64,000 nucleotides of DNA from Streptomyces sp. NBC_01260. Lineage in GTDB: Bacteria > Actinomycetota > Actinomycetes > Streptomycetales > Streptomycetaceae. The notes below the pieces were generated by a model that was given only the letters and a program-made list of their open reading frames with translations, was not told the origin of the DNA and searched no databases. Below, one piece after another: positions 23,814 through 31,540 of this stretch. A program made the position numbers and the translations under genes. The stretch's first letter is position 1. Each line of letters starts with the position of its first letter. Location of the stretch: contig NZ_CP108464.1 in assembly GCF_036226405.1 (NCBI RefSeq), positions 558,001 through 622,000 on the forward strand. Direction: 5' to 3'.

Positions 23814-25483
23814 TTCTTCCCCTTCTGAGCGGCTTCCTCGAATTCGCCGCGGGCCTGCTCGCCGCCCTTGGCCAGGTAGTCCTTGACCAGCCGGTCGTAG
23901 GCGGACATGGGCTTGCGGCCGGAGATGACGTCCTTGAGCGCGTCCTGCTTGAACGTGTAGAGGCTGCCGTAGCCCTTGGAGTCCCAGGTGGGCGAGGAGT
24001 ACTGGAGCGTCGGGTCCTGCTCCATGATCGGGATCATCTTGGTGAAGGCCTCGTGCACATGGCGGACGCCGTCCTGCGAGTCGGCGCTGAAGACGGCCGG
24101 GACGGCGGAGGAGATGAACTTCCAGGGCACGGTGACGTCCTGGGTGCCCTGCTTCGTGAGCGCCGGATTGCCCTTCGCGTCGCGGGTGAAGTCCTTGCCC
24201 TCGACGCCGTAGTTGATGAGCGTGTACTCCTCGCTGCCGAACGGTGACGCGGCGAAGTCGGCCAGCGCCAGGATCTGCCGCACCCGCTCCCCGGACGCGT
24301 TCTTCACATAGGTGTTCTCCAGCTTGACGTTGTCCATCCAGGCGACGGGCGAGGAGCCGAACGGCACGAAGGGCCTCGGGTCGTACTTCTTGTCGATCGC
24401 CTTCATCGCGGCGATGTAGCCGACCCCGGGCGCCAGATAGGTGGGCATTCCGTCGTAGACGTAGGCGCCCTTGCCGTTCTTGAACATGTCCGTGTACTGC
24501 GCCTTCTGCGCCCCGGACATCTGGAGGGTGCCCGGGTAGTAGCAGCCCGCCTTGTACAGCGACCGGGCGGTCTCCACCGCCTGACGGAACTCCGGGGTCT
24601 CCAGGTCGGTGGTGAACCTGCCGGTCTTGGGATCCATCCGCCAGGCGTACGGCGCGCCGGCCGACATGGCGAGGACGTTGGTGACGCCCGCGATGATCGC
24701 GTACTGGTCCTTCTTGGGGCGGGTCAGCTCCTTGCACGCCTCGACGAACCGGTCGAGGCCGGTGATCTGGTCGAGGCTCGTGATGCCGATCTCCTCGAAC
24801 AGGTCGTGCCGGTAGAAGCCCGCACCGCCGGTGCCGGTACGCGCGATCGGGATGCCGTAGAGCTTTCCGCCGAAGATGGCGGACTGCCAGGCACCCTTCG
24901 GGATCGCGGCCAGGTTGGGGTAGTCCCTGACCTTGTCCCCGGCGAGGTACGGGGTCAGGTCGGCGCACTTGGCCCGCAGGAAGGCCGCCTTGTTGTCGAC
25001 CCCGCCGACCTCTGGGTACATGAAGAGGTCCGGCAGGCTGTCGCTGGCGACCATGGTGGAGAACTTGGTGCTGTAGTCGTCCGCCGGGACGGCGGTGATG
25101 TTCACCCGGCCGCCGAGCAGCTTCTCGATGGCCTGCCAGGCGGCGTTCCTGCCGCGCGAGGGCGGCGGCGGCGAGAAGGTCTCCATTGTCGCGCTGACCG
25201 GCTCTGCACCCTTGAGCGGCGCGCCCTTGGTGGCCCTCAGCGGCTTCGCCGGGTAGCTGAAGAAGCCCTGCGGAACGCCGGCCGCCGTGCCGGCGAGATC
25301 GGGCTTGAGACCGATGTTGCGGATCGCGGTGTCGGGGAGCAGCGAGGCGCTCTTGGCCTCGGCCTTGGCGGTCGTGCCGCCGTCGCCGCAGGCGGCGAGC
25401 AGCGGGGCGGCGGCCAGTCCCAGACCGATGCCCGCACCCATGCGGAACAGCGCTCTGCGGTTGACGGGGGTTGAGCTCGGCAC
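23810..25483 (-). CDS. Extracellular solute-binding lipoprotein of an oligosaccharide ABC importer
   Basis: A 557-residue binding protein of the large LipO/LplA-like class. The signal has twin arginines (NRRALFRMG) and a lipobox LAAC with Cys32. The mature part shows the two-lobed fold pattern (SLPDLFMYPEVGG, AIFGGKLYGIPIARTG, DLFEEIGI, PYAWRMDPKTG, FASSDF-like hinge replaced by ADFAASPFGSEEY). It delivers an oligosaccharide to the two permeases encoded just upstream. No ATPase gene is present; Streptomyces importers of this class commonly share MsiK. Confidence 0.92.
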   Translation of the reverse strand: MPSSTPVNRRALFRMGAGIGLGLAAAPLLAACGDGGTTAKAEAKSASLLPDTAIRNIGLKPDLAGTAAGVPQGFFSYPAKPLRATKGAPLKGAEPVSATMETFSPPPPSRGRNAAWQAIEKLLGGRVNITAVPADDYSTKFSTMVASDSLPDLFMYPEVGGVDNKAAFLRAKCADLTPYLAGDKVRDYPNLAAIPKGAWQSAIFGGKLYGIPIARTGTGGAGFYRHDLFEEIGITSLDQITGLDRFVEACKELTRPKKDQYAIIAGVTNVLAMSAGAPYAWRMDPKTGRFTTDLETPEFRQAVETARSLYKAGCYYPGTLQMSGAQKAQYTDMFKNGKGAYVYDGMPTYLAPGVGYIAAMKAIDKKYDPRPFVPFGSSPVAWMDNVKLENTYVKNASGERVRQILALADFAASPFGSEEYTLINYGVEGKDFTRDAKGNPALTKQGTQDVTVPWKFISSAVPAVFSADSQDGVRHVHEAFTKMIPIMEQDPTLQYSSPTWDSKGYGSLYTFKQDALKDVISGRKPMSAYDRLVKDYLAKGGEQARGEFEEAAQKGKK

Positions 25484-25535
25484 CTGAGTCTCCTTGGGAG
25501 AGGGGAAAGGAAGGAGTGGGGGGCGGTGGTTGCGC

Positions 25536-26492
25536 TCAGCCCTTGACGGCGCCGGTGAGCACGCCCTTGGTGAAGTAGCGCTGGAGGAACGGATAGACGC
25601 AGAGGATCGGTACGACGGCGATCACCAGGACCGCCATCTGAACGGCCTGCTGCGGGGCGAGCACCTCGCCGGCCGAGGCGGAGTTCAGGCTCTGGCCCTG
25701 GAGGACGTAGGTCCGCAGCACCATGGGCAGCGGCCATTTGTCGGAGTCGTTGAGGTACAGGAGCGAGTTGAAGAAGGCGTTCCAGTACGTCACCGCGTAG
25801 AAGAGGCTGATCACGGCGAGTACGGCCTTGGACAGCGGCAGGACGATCCGCACCAGGATGCGGAAGTCGCCGGCGCCGTCGACCTTCGCCGCGTCGTACA
25901 GCTCGTCCGGCAGGTTCATGAAGAAGGACCGCAGGACGACCAGGTTGAAGGCGCTGACCAGGGTGGGCATGACGAGCGCCGCGTAGGTGTCGTACAGGCC
26001 GAGCCCCTTGACCAGCAGGAAGTTCGGGATGATGCCCGCGTTGAACAGCATGGTGAACAGGGCGATCATCAAGATGGCGCGGGAGCCGGTGACGTCGCGG
26101 CGGGAGAGTCCGTACGCCATGCCGACGGTGACGAGCAGGCTGGCGAGGGTGCCGAGGACGGTGATGCCGACGGAGACGATCAGCGCCCGGGTGACGACCC
26201 CGCCGGTGAAGATCGTGCGGTAGGCGTCCAGATTGGGGTGGTCGGGCCACAGGACGAGGCCGGAGGCCTTGATGATGTCGGTCTGCGAGGCGAAGCTCGT
26301 ACCGATGACGCCGACCAGCGGATAGGCCACCGCGAGGACAACCACGACAACGGCCAGCGCCTTGGCGGTCTGCCCCATGCGGGTCGGGCGTTCCATCCAC
26401 GGCGGTCTGCCGTCGGTCCTGTTCCTGCGGGCGGGCCGGGGCGCGGGCACGGTGGTCGCGGACGTGGCGCGAGTCTTCTCAGCGGTCAGCAC
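25536..26492 (-). CDS. Carbohydrate ABC transporter permease (LplC/MalG type)
   Basis: A 318-residue inner-membrane permease with six expected helices and the EAA loop AAKVDGAGDFRILVRIVLPLSKAV that docks the ATPase. The C-terminal YFTKGVLTGAVKG is characteristic of LplC-type permeases. The GTG at 26492 lies inside the end of the other permease (14-bp overlap), giving coupled translation. It works with the companion permease and the lipoprotein in one importer. The N-terminal 30 residues before MERPTRMGQ are Ala/Arg-rich; the ATG at 26396 is an alternative start. Confidence 0.9.
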   Translation of the reverse strand: MLTAEKTRATSATTVPAPRPARRNRTDGRPPWMERPTRMGQTAKALAVVVVVLAVAYPLVGVIGTSFASQTDIIKASGLVLWPDHPNLDAYRTIFTGGVVTRALIVSVGITVLGTLASLLVTVGMAYGLSRRDVTGSRAILMIALFTMLFNAGIIPNFLLVKGLGLYDTYAALVMPTLVSAFNLVVLRSFFMNLPDELYDAAKVDGAGDFRILVRIVLPLSKAVLAVISLFYAVTYWNAFFNSLLYLNDSDKWPLPMVLRTYVLQGQSLNSASAGEVLAPQQAVQMAVLVIAVVPILCVYPFLQRYFTKGVLTGAVKG

Positions 26493-27492
26493 CGCGGTAC
26501 ACCCCTTCGTGGCCGAGTCGGTGGGCGAGCTTGTTCGCGCCCAGCACGAGGACGGTGCCGATGACGGCCTTGACGAGTCCGACGGCGGCGGCGACGCCCC
26601 AGTCGTTGTCCTTGATGCCGTGGTAGTAGACGTAGGTGTCGAGGACCTCACCGGCGTCGGGGCCGACCGCGTCGCGCTGGAGCAGGATCTGCTCGAAGCC
26701 GACGGAGAGGATCTGCCCGAGGTTGAGGATCAGCAGCAGGATGAGTACCGGGGCGATGCCCGGCAGGGTGACGTGCCAGAGTCGGCGCCTGGGTCCCGCG
26801 CCGTCGATGGCGGCGGCCTCGTAACTCTGCCGGTCGATGTTCAGCAGCGCGGCCAGGATGATGATCGTGCCCCAGCCCGCGTCCTTCCAGGCGACCTGAA
26901 GGGTCAGCAGCCAGGGAAAGGCGTCGGGGTCGCTCATCATGTCGTAGCGCGGCAGCCCCAGACCCCCCAGGACATCGGGCAGCAGTCCGGCGCCGCCCAG
27001 GATCTGCTGGAAGATCGAGACGATGATGACCCAGCCGATGAAGTGCGGCAGATAGACGACACTCTGCACGAAGCGCCTGATGCGGTCGCTCGCGATGCTG
27101 TTGAGCAGCAGGGCCAGTGCGACCGGGATCGGGAAGAAGAACACCAGCTGGACGAGGGCGATCTCCAGAGTGTTGAACGTCGCGCTCCAGAAGGCCGGTT
27201 CACCGAACGCCGCGGAGAAGTTGGCGAAGCCGACCCAGACGCTGTGCATGTATCCGAGATACGGCTGGTAGTCCTGGAACGCCACCACGTACCCGAGCAG
27301 CGGCACGTAGTGGAAGACGACGAAGTAGAGCAGGCCGGGCAGGGTGAGCAGCAGCATCACCCGGTCGCGCTTGATCCGCTGCCCGAGCGTCAGCCGGCGC
27401 GGTGCGGCAACGGCCCGGGCGTCGGGCGGGGCGGGTTCGTCGGCCCGCTGCCGCCGCTTTTCCCGCGGCAGCGGGGGTGCTGTGTCAGCCAT
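26479..27492 (-). CDS. Carbohydrate ABC transporter permease (LplB type)
   Basis: A 337-residue permease with a basic cytoplasmic N-terminus, six expected helices (first VMLLLTLPGLLYFVVFHYVPL) and the EAA loop EAAAIDGAGPRRRLWHVTLPGI. QDYQPYLG and YLPHFIGWVIIVSI are typical of LplB-like permeases for complex sugars. It is the first gene of the minus-strand operon LplB-LplC-binding protein-M1 peptidase-beta-helix. A GTAAGCGGTT box lies 56 bp before its start (27548-27557). Confidence 0.92.
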   Translation of the reverse strand: MADTAPPLPREKRRQRADEPAPPDARAVAAPRRLTLGQRIKRDRVMLLLTLPGLLYFVVFHYVPLLGYVVAFQDYQPYLGYMHSVWVGFANFSAAFGEPAFWSATFNTLEIALVQLVFFFPIPVALALLLNSIASDRIRRFVQSVVYLPHFIGWVIIVSIFQQILGGAGLLPDVLGGLGLPRYDMMSDPDAFPWLLTLQVAWKDAGWGTIIILAALLNIDRQSYEAAAIDGAGPRRRLWHVTLPGIAPVLILLLILNLGQILSVGFEQILLQRDAVGPDAGEVLDTYVYYHGIKDNDWGVAAAVGLVKAVIGTVLVLGANKLAHRLGHEGVYRGADR

Positions 27493-27547
27493 GGTGCGTC
27501 CTGTTCGGCCGGGTGGCGCGTTGTGAGCCTTCTGCGGCCGCAAGTTA

Positions 27548-27557
27548 GTAAGCGGTT
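27548..27557. promoter_or_regulatory. GTAAGCGGTT box (putative LacI operator) before the ABC operon
   Basis: The sequence GTTAGTAAGCGGTTAAC is close to the symmetrical GTAAGCGCTTAC expected for a LacI-family site. The 10-bp core recurs in reverse orientation at 30055-30064, before the M60/PL8 operon. The LacI gene encoded between the two sites is the obvious candidate to bind both. Confidence 0.7.
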
Positions 27558-27749
27558 AACCCAAGCGTCAAGAGATCCGAGCGAACGTCTTTGTTTCGCA
27601 GTGCTCTCTCGAAGGAAATCCGGGCCAGAAAATCGCTGGATACACGGACACAACAGGATAGTTACCTGCGAGGACAGCTTGACGGTCGGCCATCACGCTC
27701 CCTAGCGTGCCGGTCATTCCATAGAACGCGATTACTGTCCGGAGGCAGG

Positions 27750-28820
27750 GTGCGAACCACCGAAGAGGCACCGGCTCGATCCGGTTCCGATGCCGCGACC
27801 CCGCCCGGAAGGCGGCCGCGCACGGTTCTGGTCATGAGCCCCGGACTGCTGGACGAGGTCTTCCCGCCTCCCGTCCGGGCCCGGCTGGAGGAGACGGCGG
27901 ACCTCCTCGACCCGTCCGTGATCAGCGAGTTCGACTCCCCCGCCGCCACCGCGGCACTGTCCGAAGCCGAGGTGCTGCTGACCGGGTGGGGCTGCCCGCC
28001 CGTGGACGCCGCGCTGCTGGAGAGGGCGCCCGCGCTGCGGGCGGTGATCCACGCGGCCGGCACCGTGAAGACGTTTCTGTCCCTGGACGCCTTCGACCGC
28101 GGGATCGTCGTCTCCTCGGCCGCCGCCGCCAACGCCGTGCCGGTGGCGGAGTTCACCCTGGCCGCGATCATCATGGGCGCCAAGCGGGTGTTCCCGCTGG
28201 CGGGGCTCTACCGCGCCCGTCGCACCCACCGCACCGGCGCCGACCTCGACCGGCAGCACTGGCTCGGCACGCACGGGCTGACCGTCGGCGTCGTCGGCGC
28301 CTCCCGGATCGGCCGCCGGGTCATCGAGCTGCTGCGGGTCCTGGACGCGGAGGTGCTGCTGTACGACCCGTACGTGGGCGCCGCCGAGGCGGAGCGCCTG
28401 GGCGTCACCCCCGCCGATCTGGACACGCTCGTGGCGACCAGCGACGTGGTGACCGTGCACGCCCCGGACACCCCCGAGACCCGGGGGATCATCGACGCCC
28501 GCCGGATCGGCCTGATGCGTCCCGGCACGCTGCTCGTCAACACGGCCCGCGGCCCGCTGGTGGACACCGAGGCGCTGACCGGGCACCTGGTCAGCGGGCG
28601 GCTCGACGCGGTCCTGGATGTGACCTCGCCCGAGCCGCTGCCGGCCGGCCACCCGCTGTGGGACCTGCCCAACGTCTTCCTGACCCCGCATCTCGCGGGC
28701 GCCCAGGGCAACGAGGTGGGCCGGCTGGGCGCGCTCGCCGTCGACGAGCTGGCCCGGTACGCGCGGGGCGAGCCCTTCGGCCACCCGGTGCACCGGGCCG
28801 ACCTGGGGAGGATCGCATGA
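27750..28820 (+). CDS. D-isomer-specific 2-hydroxyacid dehydrogenase
   Basis: A 356-residue NAD(P)-dependent dehydrogenase. The Rossmann site is VGVVGASRIGRRVIELL, in which Ala replaces the middle Gly of GxGxxG. Catalytic region motifs are NTARGPLVDTEAL, DVTSPEPLPAGHPLW and FLTPHLAGAQ, with His of PHLAG as the acid/base. It may reduce or oxidise an uronate-derived 2-hydroxyacid downstream of the lyases in this locus; that is inference from context. GTG 27750 follows a GGAGG site, ending ATGA-close to the LacI gene. It is divergent from the ABC operon. Confidence 0.88.
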   Translation: MRTTEEAPARSGSDAATPPGRRPRTVLVMSPGLLDEVFPPPVRARLEETADLLDPSVISEFDSPAATAALSEAEVLLTGWGCPPVDAALLERAPALRAVIHAAGTVKTFLSLDAFDRGIVVSSAAAANAVPVAEFTLAAIIMGAKRVFPLAGLYRARRTHRTGADLDRQHWLGTHGLTVGVVGASRIGRRVIELLRVLDAEVLLYDPYVGAAEAERLGVTPADLDTLVATSDVVTVHAPDTPETRGIIDARRIGLMRPGTLLVNTARGPLVDTEALTGHLVSGRLDAVLDVTSPEPLPAGHPLWDLPNVFLTPHLAGAQGNEVGRLGALAVDELARYARGEPFGHPVHRADLGRIA

Positions 28821-28882
28821 ACCCCGTCCCGCCACAGGCTCTAGGCTCGGCGTCACACAACAGCCACCAGGGGGTGAGCCGG

Positions 28883-29977
28883 ATGCGCCGGCAGAACACG
28901 GCCGCGGACGGACAGCGGCGGGCGACGGTCACCGATGTCGCGCGGCTCGCAGGCGTCTCGACGGCCACCGTCTCCCGCGTCCTGAACCGCAACTACCCCG
29001 TCGCGGAGGCGACCCGGGAACGTGTCGAGTCGGCGATGCGCGAGCTCGGCTACGTGGTCAACGCGCACGCCCGCGCACTGGCCGGGGTCTCCAACCGGAC
29101 CGTCGGCATCATCGTCAACGAGGTCATCGACCCCTTCTACGCCTATATCGCGCGGGGCGTGGAGCGCGAGGCCGCACTCGGCGGACGGCTCTGCCTGGTG
29201 TGCTGCACCCAGGGCGACCCGCAGCGCGAGCTGGCCTTCATCGACCTGATGCACGAGCGCAGGGCGGACGCGGTGGTGGTGGTCGGCGGCTCCATCGCCG
29301 ATCGCGGCTACACCTCCGAACTGGCCCGCCGGGCACGTGAGCTGGACGCGGGCGGCTCCAAGCTGGTGCTGTGCGGCAGGCCGCCGCTGGGCGAGGCGGC
29401 CCCGACCGCCGCGGTCGAGTACGACAACGAGGGCGGCGCCTTCGCCATCACCGACCACCTGCTGATGCAGGGCCACGAGCGCATCCTCTACCTCGGCGGC
29501 CCGCCCAGGCTCTCCACTACCCGCGACCGGCTGGCCGGGCACCGGCGGGCCCTGGAACTGCGCGGACTGCCCGCCGATCCCGAGCTGGTCCAGCCCGGCG
29601 CCTTCAGCCGTAACTTCGGCTACCGGCGGATGAGTGAACTGATCAGGGACGGACTGGAGTTCACGGCCGTCTTCGCGGCGAACGACGTCGTCGCCGCCGG
29701 TGCCGCACAGGCGCTGGAGGAGGCCGGGCTGCGGGTGCCGAAGGACATCTCGCTGGTGGGGTACGACGACATCCCGGTCGCCCAGGAGCTGCGTCCCCGG
29801 CTGACCACGGTCCACGTACCGCTGGAGGAGATGGGGCGCCAGGCGGTGCGGCTGGCCGTCTCCGGCGGCGACGAGGACGACTGGCGGGAGCCGACCACGG
29901 GTGCGCTGCGGCTCGGTACTCACATCGTGGTACGCGATTCCGTCGGGCCCCGGGCGGGCCGGCCCTCGCGCAAGTGA
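28883..29977 (+). CDS. LacI-family transcriptional regulator
   Basis: A LacI/GalR repressor with N-terminal helix-turn-helix and hinge (RATVTDVARLAGVSTATVSRVLN, ARALAGVSNRTVGIIV) and a sugar-binding domain (PFYAYIARGVEREA, FAANDVVAAGAAQALEEAG, VGYDDIPVAQELRPRLTTV). ATG 28883 gives the usual short N-terminus and is preceded by GGGGGTG. An in-frame ATG at 28817, overlapping the dehydrogenase stop by ATGA with a good GGGGAGG site, is an alternative that adds 22 residues. It most likely controls both arms of the glycan locus through the GTAAGCGGTT boxes. Confidence 0.92.
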   Translation: MRRQNTAADGQRRATVTDVARLAGVSTATVSRVLNRNYPVAEATRERVESAMRELGYVVNAHARALAGVSNRTVGIIVNEVIDPFYAYIARGVEREAALGGRLCLVCCTQGDPQRELAFIDLMHERRADAVVVVGGSIADRGYTSELARRARELDAGGSKLVLCGRPPLGEAAPTAAVEYDNEGGAFAITDHLLMQGHERILYLGGPPRLSTTRDRLAGHRRALELRGLPADPELVQPGAFSRNFGYRRMSELIRDGLEFTAVFAANDVVAAGAAQALEEAGLRVPKDISLVGYDDIPVAQELRPRLTTVHVPLEEMGRQAVRLAVSGGDEDDWREPTTGALRLGTHIVVRDSVGPRAGRPSRK

Positions 29978-30054
29978 CCGGTTACTTCCCGCCTGTCCGC
30001 AGTTGGCCATAGAAAATCACAGTAACTTCCCGACTCCCCTTGCGGCTCGACAGC

Positions 30055-30064
30055 AACCGCTTAC
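30055..30064. promoter_or_regulatory. AACCGCTTAC box (putative LacI operator) before the M60/PL8 genes
   Basis: Reverse complement of the GTAAGCGGTT box at 27548. It is embedded in CAGCAACCGCTTACATGCTG, with an outer CAGCA/TGCTG dyad, 72 bp before the M60 peptidase start. This suggests joint control of the lyase arm and the transport arm. Confidence 0.7.
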
Positions 30065-30135
30065 ATGCTGACGGCACGCCTCACCCCGTTCCGCACGCTT
30101 CCGCCCCTCATTCATTTCTGCAGGGAGAGTTCCGC

Positions 30136-31500
30136 ATGCGTAAGCACAGCCCCTCCGTCACGCCTTCCACCCCGGTCGGCCGCCGCTCCGTACTCGCCGC
30201 CGCGGCCGGTGCCGGAGCGGTGGCCGCGCTCGGCGCCACCGTCTCTTCGGCACAGGCCGCCCCCGGCCGGCCGCTCGCCCGGCCGGTCGCCCTGACCGTC
30301 ACCGCCCGCCCCGCCGCCGAGGCCGAGCGGCTGCGGCTCGCACAGGCCCTGCGCGGCTCGGAGTTCCAGCCGACCGGCCTGTACGTGCCCGCCGGCACCC
30401 CGCTCTCACTGACCGTCCGGCCCCACGACGGCCTGCTGCCCACGCTCTGGATCGGCGCCTGGGACTACTACGGCGAGATCACCGAACCGCGCGGCTACCC
30501 GCTGACGGCCGGCGCCAACACCGTGACCGACCCGCACGGCGGCCCCGTCTATCTGACGCTCACCGGGCACGGCGAGCGGGTGGAAGTACTCATCCGCGCC
30601 GGAGCGGTCCCCATGCCGGTCTTCACCCTGGGCCGCACCACCGAGGCCGACTACCAGCGACAGCTCGACACACTGACCACGTCGCCCTGGGTCGAACTCC
30701 ACGGGCCGGACACGATCATGACGCTGACCCGTGACGGCGCGCTGCGGTACCGGAGCGAGGACCACGCCGCACTGCTCCGGCTGGTCGGGACGATCATCGA
30801 CTCGCACGCCCGGATCAGCGGGCTCGACGGCTCCCGGCCGGTGCACCGGAGGAAGGCGGGGCCGTACCACTTCACCGAGGTCAGCAAGGTGCCGACCGGT
30901 GTCGGCGCGTACGCCACGCACGGCTACAACGGCTTCCCGCGCGCCTATCTCGACCGGGCCACGACCGTCGAGGGACTGCGGACCCGCGGCTGGGGGCTGT
31001 ACCACGAACTCGGCCACCTGCATCAGCAGATGGCCTACAAGCCGGGCGGCATGACCGAGGTCACGGTGAACATCTACTCACTGGCCGCGCAGCGCACCCT
31101 GAAGCAGCCGTCCAATCTGCTCACGGTCGACCCGGCGACCGGCCTCACCGCCTTCCAGACCTCACGGGCCAAGTTCGGCACGGCCGGGCTGACGTACGAG
31201 AAGTCCTTCGGCGCGTACGAGAAGCTCGTGCCGCTGCGTCAGCTGGAGCTCGCCTTCGGGGACGACTTCTGGCCCCGGCTGCACAAACTGGTGCGCGAGG
31301 AGAACCCGCAGTCCGACTCCACGGAGAACGACAAGCGCTACCGGGCGCTGGCCACCTACTCCAGCCGCGTCGCAGGCCACGACCTCACGGACTTCTTCGT
31401 CAACACCTGGGCCTTCCCGATCGACGCCGTCGGCCGGGCCGAACTCGCCGCCCTGCACCTGCCCCAGCCCCCCGTCGACCCGAGCACGCTCTCCGGCTGA
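30136..31500 (+). CDS. Secreted M60-like (enhancin/mucinase-type) metallopeptidase
   Basis: The 454 residues begin with a Tat signal (GRRSVLAAAAGAGAVAALGATVSSAQA). An N-terminal beta domain (FQPTGLYVPAGTPLSLTVRP, GAWDYYGE) leads into the M60 catalytic core: YHELGHLHQQMAYKPGG with His290, Glu291 and His294, and downstream GMTEVTVNIYSL with Glu308. M60 enzymes cleave O-glycosylated proteins such as mucins in host-associated bacteria. Here it precedes a PL8 lyase by 40 bp, fitting attack on a protein-linked polysaccharide. ATG 30136 follows an AGGGAGAG site. Confidence 0.88.
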   Translation: MRKHSPSVTPSTPVGRRSVLAAAAGAGAVAALGATVSSAQAAPGRPLARPVALTVTARPAAEAERLRLAQALRGSEFQPTGLYVPAGTPLSLTVRPHDGLLPTLWIGAWDYYGEITEPRGYPLTAGANTVTDPHGGPVYLTLTGHGERVEVLIRAGAVPMPVFTLGRTTEADYQRQLDTLTTSPWVELHGPDTIMTLTRDGALRYRSEDHAALLRLVGTIIDSHARISGLDGSRPVHRRKAGPYHFTEVSKVPTGVGAYATHGYNGFPRAYLDRATTVEGLRTRGWGLYHELGHLHQQMAYKPGGMTEVTVNIYSLAAQRTLKQPSNLLTVDPATGLTAFQTSRAKFGTAGLTYEKSFGAYEKLVPLRQLELAFGDDFWPRLHKLVREENPQSDSTENDKRYRALATYSSRVAGHDLTDFFVNTWAFPIDAVGRAELAALHLPQPPVDPSTLSG

Positions 31501-31540
31501 GCGCCGTGAACACAGCGGACGCACAGGACAGGGAGTCATC

